From: Bacteroidota bacterium
GTDB lineage: Bacteria > Bacteroidota > Bacteroidia > Bacteroidales > NBLH01
DNA length: 64,000 bases
Reading direction: 5' to 3'
NCBI GenBank assembly: GCA_025361565.1
Contig: JANYKN010000005.1
Span: 1-64,000, forward strand
Shown: positions 1-7,800 of the stretch, piece by piece
How positions within the stretch are numbered: the first letter of the stretch is position 1
How the letters are laid out: each line of letters starts with the position of its first letter
Notes under the pieces: generated by a model
Database searches by the model: none
The model's input: the letters and a program-made list of their open reading frames with translations, nothing else
What the model was told of the DNA's origin: nothing
Made by a program: the position numbers and the translations under genes

Positions 1-162
1 CCCAATAAAGATAGAATTGCTGGAATTTATTTAGTGGGGAATACAAGTACTTTTAATGGACATGTTTCTAGGGTCTTTCATTCTGTAGGTAATCGAGTAG
101 AAGCACCGTTAGATATGAATACCCTTTCAGCAAGAATTCGCAGTAAAATTGAGGAAAATTAA
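1..162 (+). CDS. C-terminal 53 residues of an unidentified protein (5' end outside window)
   Basis: Frame 1 is open from the first base to a TAA at 160-162. The segment begins PNKDRIAGIYLVGN and ends RSKIEEN. I do not recognise the family. The next gene begins 4 nt after this stop, so the two are probably co-transcribed. The fragment is too short to assign a function. Confidence 0.5.
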   Translation, partial: PNKDRIAGIYLVGNTSTFNGHVSRVFHSVGNRVEAPLDMNTLSARIRSKIEEN

Positions 163-166
163 TCAA

Positions 167-553
167 ATGACTTCAAAAAATAACACTTTCGATCCATTGA
201 CATTTGACATAAATACTGAAATTTTTAAAATTGTTCAATTGTCAACTAAGCAATCCGAAGACAAAGTGGAGAATATTTTCAAAGAATCGAAAATTGAAAG
301 TTGGTTGAAGAATAATCGTGGAGATACATATTTTAGGATTAAATTAGAGCTTAAACCAGCCGCTGAAAGAATGTTTTTCTATGAGTTTAAAGAAATATAT
401 TTAGATAGGATTAGATTATATCTAATCAAAGAGAGTAACTGCATCGGAGAAGAGGCTGGAAAATTAAAAGGAGGTTCAAGGTGTGCAAATTCTTCAGTTG
501 TATCAGTGACGGGAGCGGAAAGGTTTTGTTCTTTAAGTTGGAAGACATCGTAA
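167..553 (+). CDS. Hypothetical protein, C-terminus possibly frameshifted
   Basis: The frame opens from a TTG at 149, but the ATG at 167 sits just after the previous stop and is the better start (MTSKNNTF...). About 90 residues look like a normal soluble protein. After residue ~88 (RLYLIKE) the composition turns Cys/Ser/Gly-rich and unnatural. The +1 frame at the same point reads VTASEKRLEN and stops at 465-467, just before a strong AAAGGAGG ribosome-binding site for the next fragment. The real protein may therefore end near 467, with a one-base lesion near 430. Family unknown. Confidence 0.45.
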   Translation: MTSKNNTFDPLTFDINTEIFKIVQLSTKQSEDKVENIFKESKIESWLKNNRGDTYFRIKLELKPAAERMFFYEFKEIYLDRIRLYLIKESNCIGEEAGKLKGGSRCANSSVVSVTGAERFCSLSWKTS

Positions 554-621
554 ACGTAATGGCGACGGGGAATAAGAAGGACTACAATTTCAACTCGCAT
601 AATGTATCTTTGAGTTATTAA
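481..621 (+). pseudogene. 5' fragment of a small gene, cut off by the CRISPR array
   Basis: A GTG at 481 follows a strong ribosome-binding site (AAAGGAGG, about 468-474) and opens a 46-codon frame (VCKFFSCISDGSGK...). The frame continues without a break into the decayed first CRISPR repeat and stops at 619-621 inside it. The residues before the junction (NKKDYNFNSH) resemble, from memory, the N-terminal part of small Bacteroidota/phage proteins that continue NSHTSIA. Here the continuation is replaced by repeat sequence. I infer a gene truncated at the distal end of the array; the homology is from memory and untested. Confidence 0.4.
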
Positions 622-2452
622 ACACAGCCCAATTCCGTTATTTTAACATGCAACACAGGTTGTGAATTGCTTTCAATTTGTATCTTTGAGTTATTAAACA
701 CAGCTTTTTCATTGATAGCCTTAACTTCAATTTCGTTGTGAATTGCTTTCAATTTGTATCTTTGAGTTATTAAACACAGCCGGTTGGTTTTCTTTTAGGA
801 AAAGATAAGAGTTGTGAATTGCTTTCAATTTGTATCTTTGAGTTATTAAACACAGCCGGTTACGATTTTACGATGTTGATAATGTAGTTGTGAATTGCTT
901 TCAATTTGTATCTTTGAGTTATTAAACACAGCAATCAACGGACACACAAATCGCATTGGTTTGTTGTGAATTGCTTTCAATTTGTATCTTTGAGTTATTA
1001 AACACAGCCGACTTTTTAACTTTCGATATCCTTGCTCTGTTGTGAATTGCTTTCAATTTGTATCTTTGAGTTATTAAACACAGCTTATCAACGCCAGTTA
1101 CAACTATGGCTACAGTTGTGAATTGCTTTCAATTTGTATCTTTGAGTTATTAAACACAGCTAACTTGAGATTTTACAAATGCTTCTGTTTGTTGTGAATT
1201 GCTTTCAATTTGTATCTTTGAGTTATTAAACACAGCTTTCGCAGGTAACTAAATTACTAAGTGGTAGTTGTGAATTGCTTTCAATTTGTATCTTTGAGTT
1301 ATTAAACACAGCATCTGATATTGTGCCACTATCTACCCCAAAGTTGTGAATTGCTTTCAATTTGTATCTTTGAGTTATTAAACACAGCAGGTTTTCGAAA
1401 ACAAATTATTTTGGTATAGTTGTGAATTGCTTTCAATTTGTATCTTTGAGTTATTAAACACAGCAACATAATAGTCTTTATCTAGTGTCTTAAAGTTGTG
1501 AATTGCTTTCAATTTGTATCTTTGAGTTATTAAACACAGCAAAGGTAAAGTGATAGCCTTTTATTTGGTGGTTGTGAATTGCTTTCAATTTGTATCTTTG
1601 AGTTATTAAACACAGCCAAATGGCGCTTGAATACTGTCGGCAACCTGTTGTGAATTGCTTTCAATTTGTATCTTTGAGTTATTAAACACAGCCCCTTACG
1701 CTGTTTTAGCGCCTGTGCTTGGGTTGTGAATTGCTTTCAATTTGTATCTTTGAGTTATTAAACACAGCATGTTCATTGTTTTTTCATGTATGTTGTAAGT
1801 TGTGAATTGCTTTCAATTTGTATCTTTGAGTTATTAAACACAGCAAGGAACAGGGCAGGGAAAAGCAGCAATGCGTTGTGAATTGCTTTCAATTTGTATC
1901 TTTGAGTTATTAAACACAGCAAGTATATTGCCGAAATTATGAAACAACGTGTTGTGAATTGCTTTCAATTTGTATCTTTGAGTTATTAAACACAGCTAAT
2001 CGAAAAAGCATTATTAATGATATTCAGTTGTGAATTGCTTTCAATTTGTATCTTTGAGTTATTAAACACAGCATTTAATAGCGACGATTTACCTTTTTAG
2101 CAGTTGTGAATTGCTTTCAATTTGTATCTTTGAGTTATTAAACACAGCCGTTTTGCGCTTTCGGCTCTTGTTATTCCTGTTGTGAATTGCTTTCAATTTG
2201 TATCTTTGAGTTATTAAACACAGCATTTTAAACAAGATTAAAAATGAAAAAACAGTTGTGAATTGCTTTCAATTTGTATCTTTGAGTTATTAAACACAGC
2301 TCAACAATGGTATCATGTGCATGCTTTAGGGTTGTGAATTGCTTTCAATTTGTATCTTTGAGTTATTAAACACAGCTTGCCCATTAATCAATATTAATTA
2401 TAATGGGTTGTGAATTGCTTTCAATTTGTATCTTTGAGTTATTAAACACAGC
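583..2452 (+). CRISPR. Type II-C CRISPR array, 25 repeats and 24 spacers
   Basis: Twenty-four intact 46-nt repeats (beginning GTTGTGAATTGC, ending TTAAACACAGC) start at 659 and recur every 76 nt up to 2407. Each start was checked, so all spacers between intact repeats are exactly 30 nt. A 25th repeat at 583-628 keeps only its last 26 nt, with the first 20 nt decayed, and is followed by another 30-nt spacer. The tracrRNA anti-repeat pairs with the first ~22 nt of the plus-strand repeat, so crRNAs are read left to right, towards cas2. The decayed repeat lies at 583, so new spacers probably enter at 2452, next to cas2/cas1. This layout, with transcription from the old end, is the one known from other II-C systems such as Neisseria. 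Confidence 0.98.
659..688 (+). promoter_or_regulatory. Promoter embedded in each CRISPR repeat (first intact copy shown)
   Basis: Repeat positions 23-30 read TATCTTTG, an exact match to the Bacteroidota -7 box TAnnTTTG. GTTG at repeat positions 1-4 lies 18 nt upstream, where the -33 TTG/TTTG box is expected. Transcription would start about 5-8 nt downstream, just before the spacer. The same pair occurs in all 24 intact repeats. The decayed repeat at 583 keeps the -7 box (605-612) but has lost the -33 box. The sequence match is direct; promoter activity is inferred. Confidence 0.7.
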
Positions 2453-2520
2453 ATACCTTGCGTTTATTAACTGTTTTTCAGCAAATTAACTCAAGAATTA
2501 GGATTAAAAAAAGTTGTGTT

Positions 2521-2556
2521 AAAAAACCAGTTGACTTAAAATTCGACTGGTTTTTT
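2521..2556. terminator. Bidirectional terminator hairpin between the array and cas2
   Basis: The arms AAAAAACCAGTTGA (2521-2534) and TCGACTGGTTTTTT (2543-2556) pair over 14 bp with one G-U, around an 8-nt loop, with further Ts after it. It can end plus-strand array transcripts. On the minus strand it also ends in a U run, for cas2 transcripts. The 68 nt between the last repeat and this hairpin is the likely integration-side flank. Confidence 0.75.
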
Positions 2557-2603
2557 TTATTATATTCCTTAAATCAATAAGTGTATGATTAAATAGCTGA
2601 CAA

Positions 2604-2670
2604 TCACGGGGTGACTAAATTCTGTATAGTTTTTTCAATTCCCTATAAATCAAAGAATCACCCCGTGAAT
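2604..2670. repeat. REP palindrome copy A, split by a 43-nt insert
   Basis: The halves TCACGGGGTGA (2604-2614) and TCACCCCGTGA (2658-2668) are the two arms of the palindrome found around the transposase at 4.1-4.8 kb. Here they are separated by 43 nt of AT-rich sequence. The copy lies just downstream of the cas2 stop. Confidence 0.8.
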
Positions 2671-2688
2671 TACGGATTTAAGAATATT

Positions 2689-3030
2689 CTAAAACAAAGA
2701 AAGCTGTTGGGGGATTTCGGGTTTATCCTTTTCTTTTTTCCCGAAAAACAATTCCATCATGCCGAATTGTTTATCGGTTACCCGGAGAATACCGATATGT
2801 CCTTGCGGAGGCAAATTTTGTTTGACTCTTTTGACATGTACTTCAGCATTTTCGCGACTATTGCAATGCCTTAGATAAATCGAAAACTGGAACATATAAA
2901 AACCATCTTTTTCAAGCCTTTTTCTAAAAACAACATAGTTCTTTTTGTCGCCTTTGGTTTCGGTTGGCAAATCAAAAAACACCATTACCCACATAACACG
3001 GTATTCATTTAATCGGTTTAGGTTATCCAT
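2689..3030 (-). CDS. cas2: CRISPR-associated endonuclease Cas2
   Basis: 113 residues. Cas2 forms the Cas1-Cas2 integrase that inserts new spacers. The start [19 protein letters not shown] matches the first beta strand and the FDLP motif (Asp metal ligand) of type II Cas2, and [13 protein letters not shown] is the later ferredoxin-fold strand. The frame is open further upstream to a TTG at 3066, but the ATG at 3030 gives the usual length and N-terminus. It lies 56 nt downstream of cas1 on the same strand, as expected for a cas9-cas1-cas2 order. The 3' end is followed by REP copy A and the array. Confidence 0.93.
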   Translation of the reverse strand: MDNLNRLNEYRVMWVMVFFDLPTETKGDKKNYVVFRKRLEKDGFYMFQFSIYLRHCNSRENAEVHVKRVKQNLPPQGHIGILRVTDKQFGMMELFFGKKEKDKPEIPQQLSLF

Positions 3031-3086
3031 ATTCTTACTTTTATAAAACTGGGGGTGCGACGTCAAGTCGCGCTCCCAGTTTTATT

Positions 3087-4031
3087 TTACAATTCCGGAT
3101 ATAAAATTTTTCTTGCATTTCCTTCAAAACATTGATATAAACTTGCCGTTGTCCTTTGCGCTGCAAGCATCAATGGGCTTTGTTCTCCATCAATCAACAC
3201 ATCAATTGCGGGTATTTTCAGTAACTCAACTTTTATTTCGGGGGTTAATTCAAATCCTTTATCTGCCCAACTTTCGGAATAATATTTTTCTACCAAATCG
3301 CGCACTATCAAATCTACATAAGGCCTATATGGTTCCATAATATCATCGGCAAGTGCATAGGCATTGTATTTATTGTGGTGGTGTATTCCAAGGGTTGGCA
3401 ACATGCCCGATGCTGTCAAGTTTCGGGCAATAGTAGCACGAAGAATGGCATAACCATAATTTAATAAATTATTGGGCTCTAATTCAAATCTTCCTCTTTT
3501 AAAACCTTTGATTATATCTACAAAAATATTTTTCCAATAAAATGCCGCTGCACGGCCTTCATAGTTATCCGGATCGCCTGATTTTACACTTTCTTCCCAA
3601 TAATCCATATTCTCGAAAGGAAATTCAGGAGAATCGAGTAAGCCATCCTCGCACAATTGCCTTAATAGACTGGCCTGATTGTGTATTTTTGCTTTGATGG
3701 TCTGTTGCCATAATTGTTTTTTTAGCGGCAGGCTTGCTTCGAGTTGTACTGCAAAACGTTCCTGCTGCAATGTATTGCCGTCGAGATTTAGCATCAATCC
3801 TTGGGGCATATGCTTTTCGTCGCAGCTTATCAAAGCTACATTGTTGTGGAGCAATTTGCTTAATAGGTTCAGCGAAATAGTCAATTGGTATGCATCCAAG
3901 ATTACAACACCAATATCTTCAATAGCTACCTTGGCCTGTTCCTTGGTTTTATCGGCAAAATCAATAAGCATTTGCTCATCTTTGGTGTGCAGATAGGCAT
4001 TGTTGCCAAAATAGAGGGTTCGTTTTATCAT
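3087..4031 (-). CDS. cas1: CRISPR-associated integrase Cas1 (type II)
   Basis: 314 residues. Cas1 is the metal-dependent spacer integrase. The three acidic/His ligands are in place: Glu in YEGRAAAFYW, His in LGIHHHNKYN, and the acidic group in LADDIMEPYRP. The typical NLLNYGYAILR helix lies between them. The start MIKRTLYFGNNAYL at 4031 is the family's normal N-terminus. The frame stays open a further 59 codons upstream to a TTG at 4208, but that extension reads through a REP palindrome and the end of the transposase gene, so it is not coding. A transposase remnant separates it from cas9. Confidence 0.95.
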   Translation of the reverse strand: MIKRTLYFGNNAYLHTKDEQMLIDFADKTKEQAKVAIEDIGVVILDAYQLTISLNLLSKLLHNNVALISCDEKHMPQGLMLNLDGNTLQQERFAVQLEASLPLKKQLWQQTIKAKIHNQASLLRQLCEDGLLDSPEFPFENMDYWEESVKSGDPDNYEGRAAAFYWKNIFVDIIKGFKRGRFELEPNNLLNYGYAILRATIARNLTASGMLPTLGIHHHNKYNAYALADDIMEPYRPYVDLIVRDLVEKYYSESWADKGFELTPEIKVELLKIPAIDVLIDGEQSPLMLAAQRTTASLYQCFEGNARKILYPEL

Positions 4032-4091
4032 AAGGTTTTGATTACTAATTGATAATTGGATAATCGAAACCTTACAAACATCGTGCAATAT

Positions 4092-4124
4092 ATTCACGGG
4101 GTGACTTGAAGTCACCCCGTGAAT
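4092..4124. repeat. REP palindrome copy B, perfect 33-nt inverted repeat
   Basis: Two perfect 16-nt arms (ATTCACGGGGTGACTT and its complement) flank a single central base. It lies between the cas1 start (4031) and the body of the transposase remnant. The transposase stop codon (TGA, minus strand, 4112-4114) is made by the palindrome itself. Confidence 0.9.
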
Positions 4125-4756
4125 AACAAGTACTTTCTTGCTTTTTCTTTGTTGATCAAAGTACCGTTTCTCAGTCCTGCATAATCCATTGCCGATGAAT
4201 ATTCCCAATCCTCAGCATTTTTCACCAAATTGACTTTTACCGGATTCTGATGAATATAGTTAAAACATATTTGGGGATATTGTTTTTCAAAATCATCTGT
4301 ATGAATTATAGTTCCGGCGTTTGTATTGTAAAATAAAGGTGTGATTCCATTTGTTTGGTTTAGGCATTCTGCCTTAGTCGCCTCTCGGAACAATGCCCCG
4401 GAAGAACCATTTTGTTTGTGAATAGCTCTGGTGTATGAACGAAGCATTATAGCTATTGATTGGTTGAGGCTTCGTTTTTTATTCACGGGGTGACTTTGAG
4501 TCACCCCGTGAATTCCATCAAGACTTTGAGTCACCCCGTGAATATCAGCTACATTAATCTCGACCTCATTTACCAGCACCATTAAATGAAAGTGATTAGG
4601 CATCAGGCACCAAGCCAAAATATCGGAATAAGGTAGAATATGATTTTTAATTTTTCGTAGAAAAAACAGATAATTATCCCTGTTAAAAAAAATCTTTTGC
4701 CTGTTGTTTCCCTAATTGTATATGTGGTAAATATTGTCTTTTTCGAAATACATCAT
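4112..4756 (-). pseudogene. REP-associated tyrosine transposase (RAYT, Y1/HUH family), nonsense-mutated
   Basis: From ATG ATG at 4756-4751 the frame reads MMYFEKDNIYHIYN, then meets a TAG at 4714-4712 where the family has the Arg of HIYNRGNN. It then continues in frame for ~200 codons. Key residues are intact: the HUH pair in MPNHFHLMV (about His55 and His57 of the reconstructed protein) and the catalytic Tyr in FNYIHQNPVK (about Tyr167). An internal stretch (ADIHGVTQS...DGIHGVTQSHPVN) is encoded by its own palindromes. RAYTs act in trans on REP palindromes, and five copies or part-copies lie within 2.2 kb. It sits between cas9 and cas1, which are normally adjacent, so I infer an insertion that later died. 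Restart or suppression could give a shorter product, but this is unlikely. Confidence 0.85.
4481..4543. repeat. REP palindrome copy C plus a tandem half-copy D, inside the RAYT frame
   Basis: 4481-4513 is a 33-nt inverted repeat with 15-nt arms (ATTCACGGGGTGACT) and a TTG centre. 4521-4543 repeats its right half (GACTTTGAGTCACC... to GTGAAT). Both lie in frame within the transposase coding sequence, just after the HUH motif. Confidence 0.88.
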
Positions 4757-4767
4757 TTTCTTTTATT

Positions 4768-4800
4768 ATTCACGGGGTGACTTGGAGTCACCCCGTGAGT
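4768..4800. repeat. REP palindrome copy E, upstream of the RAYT start
   Basis: A 33-nt inverted repeat with 15-nt arms, a TGG centre and one mismatch near the right end. It lies 12 nt upstream of the RAYT ATG. Copies E and B therefore bracket the transposase like element ends. The gap back to the end of cas9 (4851) is 50 nt. Confidence 0.88.
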
Positions 4801-4850
4801 CTATCCGTTTTATATTGAGGCCTTTTAATTATATTATCCAAATATTAAAT

Positions 4851-7800
4851 TCAATAATCTCCAACATGAACTATTTTTCCCAAATGATTGATTCGTACTT
4901 TAATTATTCTTTTAAGTTTCGTCATGCTTTGAATTACTTTAAAAGTTGTTCCTTTCAACTCATTTCGAACATCAACATTTGTTTCTAAATGATGCCTAAA
5001 CCAAAAACCGGATAATAATGAACCAAATTTTTGCACCCTATATAAATGAGGACTTACTAAATGATAATTTTCAATATTCGATAAATCAATTTCTTCGGGA
5101 TCAAAATATTCATCAGGAATAATAAACATTTCATTTTGTTTCATTGTAAATAAAAATTTCCAACCATTTTCGTGATTCTTTTTTATAATTGAAGCACCTG
5201 CATTAACTCGTGCAACTGCTTCATAAAAAGAGACAATTTCTTCTTTTAAATTTCCCTCTTCATCTTTATATATTGCAACATGATGATTATTACCTGTACT
5301 TATATAATCTGAAGGAATATTACTTCCTGTAATATCTAAAACAGGTTTACCCGTATTATCCCTTTTTATATGCAAAGCTTCGGCATTTTTTACACCAGTT
5401 ATTCTTACGCGCTTAATGCTAATTCCTTTTTCTTTATTTAGCCAAATTGGATTTTTATCTAAATTTGAGAAAGCGTCATCAGCTTTTCCTCCAAATTCAG
5501 CTAACCTATCAATTAGAATCCTTTTAATTCCAGCATCAATAACCTTTTCAATATTCAAATCGGGATCAATATTTTTTCGAATGGTATATTCAGTTTCTAA
5601 TTTGACTAATTTTATCATTTCAGGCAAAGGAATATTATCTGAATAGCAAACTGGATTTTTAGCATGGCTATTTTTACCACTAAATGCCTTGGTAGAATCA
5701 TTATTGTTATCGCTTAATCTTTTTATTAAAGCTTCTCTATATTTTCTATTCGAAACAAGCAAAATTGTTGCTTCATCCAATTTACTCCCAATTTTGATTT
5801 CTTTTGTTTCATATCTCCGCAATTTGCCATACACCGTTTCATTATGCATCTGGCCTCGAGGAGTAAAAGTTGTTTGGACTTTATTGGTGCCTGTAATTTT
5901 ATTCTTATTTCGGGTTACCACTTTATTTTTAGCCTTAAAAGAAACAAGCACATTTTCAAGGTGTTTTTTTGATTCATTCCTAAAATTATGGGTAGGAGGA
6001 TTAAATTTCCGTTTTCTGTTTTCATCAAGGTAAGTTTCTTTTTTTTCGATGGCTATTATATTGCTGTGTTTTTTATCATTTTCATTTTTCCTAGCATTCA
6101 AATTGTTTAAATATTGAATATGGTTATGACGTGTAAAAGCAACCGTAAGTGCATCCATTGCATGGTGCCTATGATCGCTTCTTTTTGTCCAATCAACAAT
6201 TCTTTCCTTCGTAGATCCATCTTTCTTTTCAAGTTGTTCTGTAAGGCCTAATTTTCTATATTTCTCAATACTCAATTCCTGCATTACATTTATAATACCC
6301 CAATCTTCGCGAAGTTGGGCAGTTATGCTTCCTGTTGTAGTTAAAACATTCCTACAAATTTCTTGAAGCATTTCTTTTGCTTTTTTGGCAATATATTGTG
6401 TTTCTCGCAAATCACGCTCAATAAAACCTTCACCAATTTCTTCAACTTTAAGTAATAATTTTTTATATTTTGATTTAGAAATATCATCACTTTTAAAAAG
6501 CTTTTCAATTTTTAATTGATATTGTTCAAGCTCTATTTTACCATATTTACTTTTAACAAAATCATATGCAGTATCATCACTTTTATCAATATTCACTTGT
6601 TTTGATTCGATGGTTTTATTGGAAAAACTATCATCAAACATCCTGGATTTTGGAATAATGTGCTCAATATCAAATTCTTTTGAAAACAATTTTTCCTGAG
6701 GTATGTATGTATCGCTATAAAGAGTTTTATAACCATTGTTTTTCAACTCCAAATAAAGTTTATATCTAATTAAATCATTTCTTGTAGGATTTTTAACTCC
6801 AAACTCTTTTTGCAATATTTTAATATACTTTTCATGTTCATTTTTAGCATTATTGACAAATTTTGTCAATGCTTCTCTTTCCTTCGCATTCTTTTTTAGG
6901 TCACGAGCAAGTTCTATCCTTATTTCATCAGGTTTTCCCAGTTCTTCATCTTCAATAATCAAGTTAATTAGATTAACCATTTGGTTTAAAATCTTTTCAA
7001 CAACAGGATTTCTTAAACTATTCTTTGGTAATAAATCAAGTTTGTTTTTAAGCAATCTTTTTTCATTTTCCTCTTTGGTTAATGAAGCAGAATGGTTGTA
7101 GCCCGCGAAGCTACAAGCCTCATCAAATTTATGTTCTTTAATGAATGGTATAATTTTGCGAATAGCTTTGACACTTAAACTACCATAATCATCCTGAAAA
7201 TTTATATTACTTAATATCTGTGCGTATTCTTTTTTAAAACCATATTTTTTTTCCAGTATTTCATATAATGCATTATTGCCAGAATTTGAATTATCCCCTT
7301 CATAAGAATATAATAAATGCCATAATTGATAAGATACTTGATTTTCAAACTCTTTTCCATCAAGTTCAGCATTAAATTCAAGAATATCTGTTTCAATTCC
7401 TAAAGATTTAAAAATAGATTTAACTGCATCTTTTATTTTAAGTGCTGATGAATTCTTAAAATCTATTTCGTAACCTTCTATCTCAAGGATCTTTTCATAA
7501 ACCTCATAAAGTGCCTGATTTGTTCGATTTCCTTCAACTGAATTAAAATTTAAATCCCATTCTTTTGGTTTGTCAATCAATAACTTCAATACTTCTTCTT
7601 TTTTTAATCCACCTTTTATATTTAACTCATCAAAAAGCATTTTCCTATGTTCTAAATCAAAATCAATAAAATCCAAAATTTTACCGCTTTCCTGATTTTT
7701 AATTCTCAAATTTGAAAGGTTTTGCCAAATTTTAAATTCCTGAAATATTGGAGAGGATTTAGGAACTACCCTACTTCCAATTGTCTTAATTTTCGACTTT

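Noticed and set aside
583-2452. Self-targeting or known-phage identity of spacers
   Set aside because: I saw no spacer match in this window by eye, but this needs a proper search; nothing can be claimed.
2453-2520. Conventional CRISPR leader with a promoter reading leftward into the array
   Set aside because: The tracrRNA anti-repeat fixes crRNA synthesis on the plus strand, so a leftward promoter here would give antisense RNA. The segment may still be the integration-side flank.
2611-2874. 87-codon plus-strand frame by the array
   Set aside because: It overlaps cas2 in antisense and begins inside a REP half-palindrome.
4032-4208. 59-codon N-terminal extension of Cas1
   Set aside because: It starts at TTG, reads through a REP palindrome and the transposase 3' end, and the family N-terminus begins at the ATG at 4031.
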